Below, piece by piece: positions 1-6,898 of a stretch of 64,000 nt of DNA. Made by a program: the position numbers and the translations under genes. Where the stretch lies: positions 1-64,000 of the forward strand of contig VYDH01000004.1 in assembly GCA_009843525.1 (NCBI GenBank), in the 5' to 3' direction. The notes beneath the pieces were generated by a model, which worked only from the letters and a program-made list of their open reading frames with translations, was not told where the DNA came from and did not search any database. This DNA comes from Acidimicrobiales bacterium. GTDB lineage: Bacteria > Actinomycetota > Acidimicrobiia > Acidimicrobiales > Poriferisodalaceae. Each line of letters begins with the position of its first letter. The first letter of the stretch is position 1.

Positions 1-174
1 ACCCCCCGAACGGCCATCCGATCCACAATCAGCAACAACTAACCGAACAGCCTCTGATGTACCGGCCATTGCATCATCATCCGGCGTGGTGCCGGTGCAC
101 GCCGCCACCAGGATGGCCACGCCCGCAACCAGAGCTGCCAACCGCCCAGTTGCCGGGGGGAGGTAGGTAGACAT
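1..174 (-). CDS. Lipoprotein, N-terminal fragment (runs off window)
   Basis: Reading leftward from an ATG at 174, 58 codons stay open to the window edge, so only the N-terminus is visible. A strong Shine-Dalgarno (GGAAGGA) lies 4 bases before the ATG. The product begins with a short polar stretch ending in Arg11, a hydrophobic segment (residues 12-25) and a lipobox V-A-A-C with the lipidated Cys at 26. An acidic linker (TGTTPDDD) follows. This is a typical type II signal peptide, so the mature protein should be anchored on the outer face of the membrane. Too little is visible to assign a family. Confidence 0.75.
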   Translation of the reverse strand, partial: MSTYLPPATGRLAALVAGVAILVAACTGTTPDDDAMAGTSEAVRLVVADCGSDGRSGG

Positions 175-211
175 GGCGTCCTTCCTTTGCTGAGAGTCGC
201 GGGAGCGCCGC

Positions 212-225
212 ATCCATCGATGGAT
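212..225. promoter_or_regulatory. 14-bp perfect palindrome upstream of the lipoprotein gene
   Basis: ATCCATC/GATGGAT is a perfect palindrome 38 bases upstream of the lipoprotein start at 174, in the gap between that gene and the dehydrogenase subunit gene. Its position and symmetry suit a repressor operator or promoter-proximal site. No cognate regulator is recognised nearby, so the role is inferred. Confidence 0.35.
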
Positions 226-332
226 ACGGGGATCGTAGGTCCAGCTACATGGCGCTCGGTGATAGCAGCGATTATCTGGGTGAGTGTCGTGACATCCCGG
301 TGGGCGGGTCCGACGTGTCCGGCGGCTGCGAT

Positions 333-2732
333 CTAGCTCGGGGAGCCAGCAGCGGCAATTGCCGCGTGGATGCGGGCTGGACTCAGGGGCAGTTCGTCGA
401 CGGTGATGCCCAACGGTGCGAGGGCATCGCACACGGCGTTCGCTATGGCTGCATACGGGCCGAGCGTGCCGCCCTCGCCTACGCCGCGGATCTGGTTCAG
501 GTTGTGCGCCGGATCGGCGACATGGCCCAACTCGATCGACGGCACCCGGTCGGCGGTGATGGCCAGGTAGTCCATGAACGTGCCCGAATGCAGCTGGCCG
601 TCGGCGTCGTAGACGAAGTGCTCGTACAGCGCGCCGCCGATGCCCTGCGCGATGGCACCGTGCATCTGGCCTTCCACGATCATCGGGTTGATCACGCGGC
701 CGGTGTCCTCCACGCACACGATGCGCTGTAGGTCCACCTCGCCGGTGTCAAGGTCGACCGCGACCACGGCGGCTTGCGCGCCCGCTGCGAACGTGCCGGT
801 CATCGGGTCGTAGAAGCGCATGGCCTCCAAGCCGGGCTCCAGGCCGGGCGGCAAGCGGTGGGGCTCGAAGTACGCCACATGGGCGACCTCGCCGATGGTG
901 ACGCCGACCGCGGGCGCGTCCTGCGTGTGGATGAAGCCGTCGTCGATGCTCAGCCACTCAGGCTCGGCTTCGAGCAGGTGTGCCGCAATGACGAGCGTCT
1001 TGGCCAGCACGGTGCGGGCAGCCAGCGTTGCTGCACCCGAGCCGATGACGCCCTGGCGGCTGGCGAATGCACCCATGCCGAACGAGATGCGATCGGTGTC
1101 GCCCATCTCGACGGTCACCTGATCGACACTGACGCCGAGTTCAGCAGCCACCACCTGCGCCATGGTGGTTTCGAGGCCTTGGCCTTGCGAGGTGACGCCC
1201 ATGGCAGCGGTGATCGTTCCCGACGGGTCCACGCGCACTTCTGCCGACTCATGGCCGGTGCGGAACGGCAACCGTGGACCCGCCGAGGCTTTCTGGCCGA
1301 GACCGGTCAGCTCGTTGTAGCAAGCAAAGCCGATTCCCAACGCACGCCGTTCGACTCCCGCAGCGCGGGCTTGGGCCTGGTGTGATCGGAACCCGTCGTA
1401 GTCGACGAGCTCCACGGCTTGGTCGAGGCAGTCGAGGTAGGTGCGTGAGTCGTGCACCAGCCGCGTGGGAGCGGTGTAGGGCAGGTCGTCGGGAGCCACG
1501 AGGTTGCGCCGGCGGATATCGAGGGGGTCCATGCCGAGTTCGGCGGCTGCATCGTCGAGCAGTCGCTCCATCACGAACACCGTCGCCGGCCGGGCGACGC
1601 CGCGGTACGGGCCGGTCGGCGTGGTGTTGGTGGCCACGCCCAGCACCTCGCAGCGGTAATGGGCGAGCTTGTAGGGGCCGGTCAGCAGGCCGCCGGCCAT
1701 GAGCGGCTCGATGCCCGCCGTCCACGGCGGTGAGCTGTAGGCGCCGACGTTGGCATGCAGCACCGCGTCAATCGCCACCAGCGTGCCGTCCGCGTCGAAG
1801 CCGGCCCGCACCGAGTATTGGTGGTCACGGGCATGCAGCGCAGTTGCCATGTGCTCCGATCGAGTCTCGACCCACCCGACAGGACGGCCGAGCCGCCGAG
1901 CGAGTTGGCTCACCACGACGTCTTCGGGATACAGCGCCCCTTTGATGCCGAACCCGCCGCCGACGTCGCCGACCACCATGCGCACAGCGCTGTCAGCCAC
2001 GCCGAGCACTTTGGCCATGCCGGCGCGATGCAGGTACGGCACCTGCGAGGTGGCGTGCAACGTCAGCTTGGTGCCCTCGCGATTCCAGTGAGCCACGGCG
2101 CCGCGACCCTCCATGGGCGTGGCACCGTGCCGGTTGGTGCGGTAGTGACGTTCGAGCACCAGGTGCGAGCCGACAATTGCCGCGTCCGCGTCGCCGGCAT
2201 CGAAAGTGCGGGTGACGATGAGATTGTCGGGTGCGATGTCGTGCACCGGTTCGGAGGGATCCGTCGCAGCAGCCACGGCATCGACGTGCACCCGGAGTTC
2301 GTCGTAGGTCACCTCCACCAGCTCGGCGGCGTCGGCCGCTGCCGCCGCCGTGGTGGCGATCACCGCAGCGACGGCCTCGCCCTGGTAGCGCACCTTCCCG
2401 GTTGCGAGCACCGGCTGGGGGGTGTTCACATGTGTCTGCAGTGCCGACTCGGCGATGAGCGCCAAACCGGTGAAATCCGGGTCGGCGCCAGTCGCAACAT
2501 CGACCACACCGATGGCCTGCCGGGCAGCCGACACATCAACCGAGACGACCCGCGCATGGGCGACCGGACTCCGAACGAACGCCACGGCGAGCTGCCCGTC
2601 GTAGCGGACGTTCGCGATGTAACGACCGCGCCCTTGCAGCAGCCGGCTGTCTTCGCGCCGGGGCACGGGCTTGCCGAACGGACCGCCCTCGGTGGGCGTT
2701 GTTTCATCCAGCCGGAATGGCTCGTCTGCCAC
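333..2732 (-). CDS. Molybdopterin-binding dehydrogenase large subunit (xanthine dehydrogenase / aldehyde oxidase family)
   Basis: About 799 residues, the usual length of the molybdenum-cofactor subunit of the xanthine oxidase family (CoxL/XdhB-like). The N-terminal a/b hammerhead domain carries the typical VPRRED...LQGRGRYIANV opening. A GDVGGGFGIKG motif near residue 260 and PYRGVARP near 375 match molybdopterin-contacting loops. A GVGEGGT motif near residue 750 holds the expected active-site Glu. The CO-dehydrogenase-specific Cys loop (AYRCSFR) is not seen, so CO oxidation is not supported. The GTG at 2732 is preferred over an upstream GTG/ATG because family homology starts there. The FAD and 2Fe-2S subunits normally encoded alongside are absent from both sides. 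An SDR gene lies 63 bases upstream on the same strand and may share its transcript. Substrate unknown. Confidence 0.88.
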   Translation of the reverse strand: MADEPFRLDETTPTEGGPFGKPVPRREDSRLLQGRGRYIANVRYDGQLAVAFVRSPVAHARVVSVDVSAARQAIGVVDVATGADPDFTGLALIAESALQTHVNTPQPVLATGKVRYQGEAVAAVIATTAAAAADAAELVEVTYDELRVHVDAVAAATDPSEPVHDIAPDNLIVTRTFDAGDADAAIVGSHLVLERHYRTNRHGATPMEGRGAVAHWNREGTKLTLHATSQVPYLHRAGMAKVLGVADSAVRMVVGDVGGGFGIKGALYPEDVVVSQLARRLGRPVGWVETRSEHMATALHARDHQYSVRAGFDADGTLVAIDAVLHANVGAYSSPPWTAGIEPLMAGGLLTGPYKLAHYRCEVLGVATNTTPTGPYRGVARPATVFVMERLLDDAAAELGMDPLDIRRRNLVAPDDLPYTAPTRLVHDSRTYLDCLDQAVELVDYDGFRSHQAQARAAGVERRALGIGFACYNELTGLGQKASAGPRLPFRTGHESAEVRVDPSGTITAAMGVTSQGQGLETTMAQVVAAELGVSVDQVTVEMGDTDRISFGMGAFASRQGVIGSGAATLAARTVLAKTLVIAAHLLEAEPEWLSIDDGFIHTQDAPAVGVTIGEVAHVAYFEPHRLPPGLEPGLEAMRFYDPMTGTFAAGAQAAVVAVDLDTGEVDLQRIVCVEDTGRVINPMIVEGQMHGAIAQGIGGALYEHFVYDADGQLHSGTFMDYLAITADRVPSIELGHVADPAHNLNQIRGVGEGGTLGPYAAIANAVCDALAPLGITVDELPLSPARIHAAIAAAGSPS

Positions 2733-2795
2733 GCTGCTCTCTTCTCCGCCGGTTCCCGACCGGCTGCTCTGGCGCAATCCGGATGGAGGTGTCGC

Positions 2796-3563
2796 TCACA
2801 CCATCGAGTAGCCGCCGTTGACGGAGATGGTCTGGCCCGTCGTCCATCCCGACAGTGGCGAGGCCAGCAGCAGCACCATCGGCGGCACGTCGTCGGGCAC
2901 ACCGACCCGGCGCAGCGGATACATCTTGGCGATGCGAGCCATGCGCTCGTCGTCGGCATTACCGGTGTGGTGGGCAAACCGCTCCGAGCGCACCAACCCG
3001 AGCGACACGGCGTTCGCGCGGATGCCGTTGCGGCCGAATTCCTTGGCGATCGACTTCATCAGGCCCATCGTGGACGCCCGAGTGGTGGCCACCCCCGCCA
3101 AGCGGCTCTCGCCCACGCGGCCCGAGTCGCCCATGAGCGACACGATCGAGCCTTCGACGCCCGCATCGACCATGTGGCGTACGACGGCTTGAGTCATGCG
3201 CATGGTGCCCATCACGGTCACGTCCACCATGCGCGCCAGATCGTCGGGGTCGGCATTGACAAACGGCCCGGTGTCGGTGTAGGCGGCGTTGTTGACCAGC
3301 ACGTCGATGCTGCCGAACTCGCTGACCACCTCATCGACTGTGCGCTGCACGTCGTGGCCGCTGGTGACGTCGCAGCGGATTGCGAGCGCCGCGCGGCCCG
3401 CTTCCTGCGCTGCGGCTGCGCCCTTCTCGGCACCCTCGCTCGAAGCGTTGAAGGCGAAGGCCACGTTCGCACCCTCGTCGGCGAACGCCGCAGCGATGGC
3501 CAGCCCGAGCCCCTGCCCTGCCCCGGTCACCAGGACGTTCTTTCCCGTCAACTGCAGATCCAT
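2796..3563 (-). CDS. SDR-fold protein lacking catalytic Tyr and Lys
   Basis: 255 residues, classical short-chain dehydrogenase size. The N-terminal nucleotide-binding motif TGAGQGLG and the NNAA motif are intact, and the C-terminus has the usual TGQTISVNGG. At the active site the YxxxK position reads VATTR, so both the catalytic Tyr and the Lys are replaced; the upstream Ser is present. It may be a redox-inactive NAD(P)-binding protein or use other residues. The ATG at 3563 is chosen because the fold begins immediately after it; an upstream in-frame start adds 11 unrelated residues. Likely co-transcribed with the dehydrogenase subunit gene downstream. Confidence 0.8.
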   Translation of the reverse strand: MDLQLTGKNVLVTGAGQGLGLAIAAAFADEGANVAFAFNASSEGAEKGAAAAQEAGRAALAIRCDVTSGHDVQRTVDEVVSEFGSIDVLVNNAAYTDTGPFVNADPDDLARMVDVTVMGTMRMTQAVVRHMVDAGVEGSIVSLMGDSGRVGESRLAGVATTRASTMGLMKSIAKEFGRNGIRANAVSLGLVRSERFAHHTGNADDERMARIAKMYPLRRVGVPDDVPPMVLLLASPLSGWTTGQTISVNGGYSMV

Positions 3564-3726
3564 CGCATGCTCCGATTCGTGTGCCCGTGCCCGCACGGCA
3601 CTCCGTCAGTCTGCCGCTATCAGCACGTGAGCGCCCGCGCGCCCCGGCACCGCGCCGCCACGACGGCAGCAAGCTCTGTCGTAATCCGGTGCAGCCGGTC
3701 TGCGGGCTACCGCTATGGTGGCGACC

Positions 3727-4404
3727 ATGGCGTACAAGCCGGCGGAATACCACCCCGCTTTCGAGGAGTACTCCGAGACGGTGTACGAGCTGGCGGAGGA
3801 CGGCGTCGAGGTCATCCAGGCGCGCATCGCCGAACGCCTCGACGTGTCGCGCCCGGCCGTGTCGGAGATGATCCGGCGCATGCAGCGCGAGGGCCTGGTC
3901 CAAGTCGACGACGAGGCGCACATCAGCCTCACCGACGAGGGCGAGGAGATCGCCACCACCGTGGTGCGTCGGCACCGGCTGGCCGAGCGGTTCCTGACCG
4001 ACGTCTTGAAGCTGAATTGGGCCGACGCCCACCACGAGGCGGGCCGCTGGGAGCACGTGATCTCCCCGGTCGTGGAACGGGCGATGATGGACCTGCTCCA
4101 CGATCCGAACACCTGCCCGCACGGCAACCCCATCCCCGGCTCCGACTACACCGCGCCGACGAACGCGAGGCCGCTCGCAGACATCGGGACGGCCGGCGGC
4201 TTCACGGTGCAGCGCATTCCCGAAGAGCTGGAGTTCGCACCCGGCCAGCTCGAATTCTTGGAGCAATCCGGGCTCATGCCGGGCCGATCGGGAACCGTCA
4301 TGTCGGTCTCGCCGGACGGCACCGCCACCGTGGAGATGGATGAGGGCACGGTGGGCGTCAGCGCCTACACCGCTGAGCGCATTCTCGTCACTGCCGGCGA
4401 CTGA
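3727..4404 (+). CDS. DtxR/IdeR-family metal-dependent transcriptional regulator
   Basis: About 225 residues in the family's three-part layout: an N-terminal winged helix (recognition helix around VSRPAVSEMIRRM), a dimerisation and metal-binding domain (HRLAERFL, RWEHVIS, GNPIPG) and a C-terminal SH3-like/FeoA-type domain. It should repress iron-uptake or activate iron-storage genes when metal-loaded. Compared with mycobacterial IdeR, two primary-site ligands differ: Met10 aligns with Glu and Cys102 aligns with Gly (EAGRWEH instead of EACRWEH). Metal preference may therefore not be ferrous iron. The second in-frame ATG (3727) fits the family N-terminus better than 3715. The ferredoxin and bacterioferritin genes follow on the same strand. 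Confidence 0.9.
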   Translation: MAYKPAEYHPAFEEYSETVYELAEDGVEVIQARIAERLDVSRPAVSEMIRRMQREGLVQVDDEAHISLTDEGEEIATTVVRRHRLAERFLTDVLKLNWADAHHEAGRWEHVISPVVERAMMDLLHDPNTCPHGNPIPGSDYTAPTNARPLADIGTAGGFTVQRIPEELEFAPGQLEFLEQSGLMPGRSGTVMSVSPDGTATVEMDEGTVGVSAYTAERILVTAGD

Positions 4405-4515
4405 GCGATCCGGCGCCCGCCGTAGCGCCTCTCAGCTCGGTGCCCGCGTGCGCATCGGCCCGCTGCGCCGAGCAATGACTTGCGCGCTGTCATACGCCGC
4501 GCTTGCGCGCGGTGC

Positions 4516-4531
4516 GTTAGCACTGCCTAAC
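4516..4531. promoter_or_regulatory. Candidate DtxR/IdeR box (GTTAG-N6-CTAAC)
   Basis: A perfect dyad GTTAG CACTGC CTAAC lies about 70 bases upstream of the ferredoxin gene and 110 bases after the DtxR-like gene. It matches about 11 of 19 positions of the classical iron box (TTAGGTTAGGCTAACCTAA). A TAACAT overlapping its right arm could be a -10 element, with TTGCGC about 19 bases upstream as a weak -35. AAGGAG (4541-4546) follows. Binding by the neighbouring regulator is inferred. Confidence 0.5.
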
Positions 4532-4599
4532 ATGGGTCATAAGGAGTCGTGCACCACAGTGGTGCGCGCTCCAGCACAGCGCCGGGGTCGCCGACGTCG

Positions 4600-4830
4600 A
4601 TGATCGTCTGCCAGTGTCTTGCGACGAATGAGGCCGCCATCCGGCGACTCGCCGCGCACGGTGGCGCGACGGTCCGCGATGTGTCGATGGCCTGCGGTGC
4701 CGGGACCGACTGCGGCAGCTGCGTCGCCATGATCCAGGCCGTGCTCGACCAGTGCGTGCTCAAGGCCATCGACCCCGAGCATCACCCTGTCCACTCGATT
4801 GCATTCGAGGCGATCGCGGTGGGCGCCTAG
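4600..4830 (+). CDS. bfd: Bacterioferritin-associated ferredoxin-like [2Fe-2S] protein
   Basis: 76 residues with cysteines at 4, 6, 38 and 41, exactly the four cluster-ligand positions of E. coli Bfd, and an extra Cys32. Bfd-type proteins bind bacterioferritin and donate electrons to its haem so stored iron can be released. The start at 4600 gives the family N-terminus (MIVCQC). A GTG at 4549 sits 2 bases after an AAGGAG sequence and would add 17 residues of low complexity; this upstream region also forms a hairpin (GCACCA-CAG-TGGTGC, 4551-4565), so the real start is slightly uncertain. The bacterioferritin gene lies 120 bases downstream, supporting the role. Confidence 0.88.
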   Translation: MIVCQCLATNEAAIRRLAAHGGATVRDVSMACGAGTDCGSCVAMIQAVLDQCVLKAIDPEHHPVHSIAFEAIAVGA

Positions 4831-4950
4831 CTCCTGGGCCCCGGGCCCGAGCGGCCCGCGACCGGCGCGAACACAGGCGGGAAGCAACAGCCAGCGTGCG
4901 CTGTCGTCTGCCGACTCGGATTGCTCCGGCATGCGCATAGGGTGGAGTTC

Positions 4951-5424
4951 ATGCAGGGATCACCCGAGGTCATCGAATTCTTGAACGAAGCGCTGACGGC
5001 CGAGCTGACGGCCATCAACCAGTACTTCGCCGCCTCGAAGATCGCCGGCAACTGGGGATATGACCGGTTGGCCTCCAAGTACCACGAGGAGTCCGTCGAG
5101 GAAATGCGCGATGCCGAGAAGCTCATGGAGCGCATCCTGCTGCTGGATGCGCTGCCCAACATGCAGCGGCTGGGCACGGTGATGATCGGCGAGACCGTGC
5201 CAGAACAACTTGCCCTCGACCGGCAGCTCGAAGAGCACGCCATCGAGCGGTACCGCACTGGCGTGCGGCTGTGTCTCGACCACGGCGACGCCGGTACCCG
5301 GGAGCTGCTGGAGCACCTGCTGGTCGGCGAGGAAGAGCATCTCGACTGGATCGAAACCCAGCAGAGCCTCATCGAAGACATCGGCGTCGAGCGGTACCTG
5401 CTGAGCCAGATCGGCGACGACTAG
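4951..5424 (+). CDS. bfr: Bacterioferritin
   Basis: 157 residues, colinear with mycobacterial BfrA from the opening MQG onward. It should form a 24-mer, haem-containing iron-storage shell. Ferroxidase ligands Glu18, Glu51, the Glu near 94, Glu127 and His130 are present, as is the haem-ligand Met52. The usual His54 is Asp (EEMRDAE instead of DEMRHAE; the codon is GAT), a change at one of the two iron sites. The start at 4951 matches the family; an upstream in-frame start adds ten unrelated residues. It forms an iron-handling group with the ferredoxin and DtxR-like genes. Confidence 0.93.
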   Translation: MQGSPEVIEFLNEALTAELTAINQYFAASKIAGNWGYDRLASKYHEESVEEMRDAEKLMERILLLDALPNMQRLGTVMIGETVPEQLALDRQLEEHAIERYRTGVRLCLDHGDAGTRELLEHLLVGEEEHLDWIETQQSLIEDIGVERYLLSQIGDD

Positions 5425-5482
5425 CACTCCTCAGCGCTTGAGCAAGTAGGTGCGCCCGCTGCGGCGGCGGAATTCTCAGCGG

Positions 5483-6898
5483 CTAGGGGTGGAGTTCGAT
5501 TTCGGGGTCGTAGGCGGCGGCAGCGAACCAGAACGTGTCGATGTGCTCGATGGGCTGCAGCTGAGCGCCCGCCAGGGGGCCGTCGAGCGCCCGGCCGAGT
5601 ATCGACCAGGTGGAGCCGGTCTGATCGTCGGTGAATGCTCCCGGCCCGGCCGAGCTCGCAGCGTCGGGCATGCGGCTGAAGGTGAGAGCCTGACCGTCGA
5701 CGTTGGGGTCGAACACGCCGGTAGCTCCGACATCACGGCCGAAGGCCACCTGCTGGTTCTGGATCGGTGTCGCCGTGCCCGGGAGATGAAGTGCGATCAC
5801 CGTCGTGCCGCCCAGGCTCAACGGCAGCACGCCTGCTGAACTCAGCGTGTCGAGCTGCACTGCCACCGAGGCGTCGCCGTGGCGGACGACCAGCACGCGA
5901 GTCTGCGGTGGCAGGCGATCGTCGGGGGTGCCGCCGAAGAAGGTTGGGCTTCCATTGGGAGTGTCGTAGTTGACGTAGGGATTGGTGCCGTATGAGCGCC
6001 CGAAGCCTCCGGGACGTGTCATCACGAGGCCGTTGGGATGCTCGTCGAGGAACGTCTCGAAGGCCACGGTGGCCATCGGGATCAGCTCGAGCTGGGATCC
6101 GGTGAGCGCGCCCGCGATGGCCTGACCGGTGTAGTGGGCCCACAGGCTCTCGGTCTGGCGGTCGTACATGACGAGTGCCGAGTTGTAGAGCCGGCCCGAA
6201 GTGCCGAAGTCGAAGATGCGATCGCCGAGCTGGCGGTAGTACCCGATAGCCGTGTTGCACAGCGGGCAGTAGGTGATGGTGACCGGCTCGCCACCGACGG
6301 TGTCGTTGACGATCTCGTGCCACAGCAGCACCTGCACTGGGTAGGCGCGGGCATCACCGTTGAGCGTGAGCGTGACCACGGCTTCCTGGGGCTGCAGGAA
6401 GCCGACGTCGGCGGCCCGCTCGAACTCCGGTGCGTCGATGGAGGGGATGCCGTCGGGTGGCGGCCCGCCGGAGAGGACATCGAGGGGCGACACCAGCGGT
6501 TCGGGCAGCAGGGGCGCAGTCATGCCCTCGCGCAGCGCCGAGACGGTGGACTCGCGCGGGCCGCCGGGGATCTGGGTGACCCTGACGTCGACGATCACCT
6601 CGGCCGGCGTGGTTGCTGGCGGCGCCGCTGCGGCCGTCGTCGCCGGCGCGGTGTCGGCGCTCGCTACCCGCGTCGCATTCGAACCCGTGGTATCGGGTTC
6701 GGACGGCTCGTCGCTGGACGAGTCATCGGCACACCCAAGCGCGATGAACATGAGCGCTGCTGCCGTCAGCACCAGCACGCCGCGGGCGCCGCGCCCTCGT
6801 ACAGCCGCGAGCTTCAGCCGGAATCGATCCAGACGGCGGCTGGTCGTCGTGCCGGCGCGGATGTCAGCCGGAACGGATGCCGCTGTCGTGAGAGCCAT
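5483..6898 (-). CDS. DUF3179 lipoprotein (paralogue 1)
   Basis: 471 residues. A long basic N-region is followed by a hydrophobic segment and the lipobox ALGC near residue 56, then a Ser/Asp/Thr-rich linker, so it should be an exported lipoprotein. The body is a DUF3179 domain with its diagnostic cysteine motif YCPLCN (near residue 209), the preceding ARAYP...WHEIVND segment and later VVRHGD. The biochemical function of DUF3179 is not established. The first 35 bases overlap the 3' end of the upstream membrane-protein gene, implying translational coupling. A second paralogue lies at 47931-49517. Confidence 0.85.
   Translation of the reverse strand: MALTTAASVPADIRAGTTTSRRLDRFRLKLAAVRGRGARGVLVLTAAALMFIALGCADDSSSDEPSEPDTTGSNATRVASADTAPATTAAAAPPATTPAEVIVDVRVTQIPGGPRESTVSALREGMTAPLLPEPLVSPLDVLSGGPPPDGIPSIDAPEFERAADVGFLQPQEAVVTLTLNGDARAYPVQVLLWHEIVNDTVGGEPVTITYCPLCNTAIGYYRQLGDRIFDFGTSGRLYNSALVMYDRQTESLWAHYTGQAIAGALTGSQLELIPMATVAFETFLDEHPNGLVMTRPGGFGRSYGTNPYVNYDTPNGSPTFFGGTPDDRLPPQTRVLVVRHGDASVAVQLDTLSSAGVLPLSLGGTTVIALHLPGTATPIQNQQVAFGRDVGATGVFDPNVDGQALTFSRMPDAASSAGPGAFTDDQTGSTWSILGRALDGPLAGAQLQPIEHIDTFWFAAAAYDPEIELHP

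Noticed and set aside
333..2732. Carbon monoxide dehydrogenase large subunit
   Set aside because: The CO-dehydrogenase-specific AYRCSFR loop is not visible, and no CoxM or CoxS genes are adjacent.
1755..4343. Long plus-strand open frame (862 codons) over the molybdopterin subunit and SDR genes
   Set aside because: It lies opposite two clear genes and part of the DtxR-like gene; its translation is Arg/His/Gly-rich with no domain. High-GC DNA often leaves such antisense frames open.
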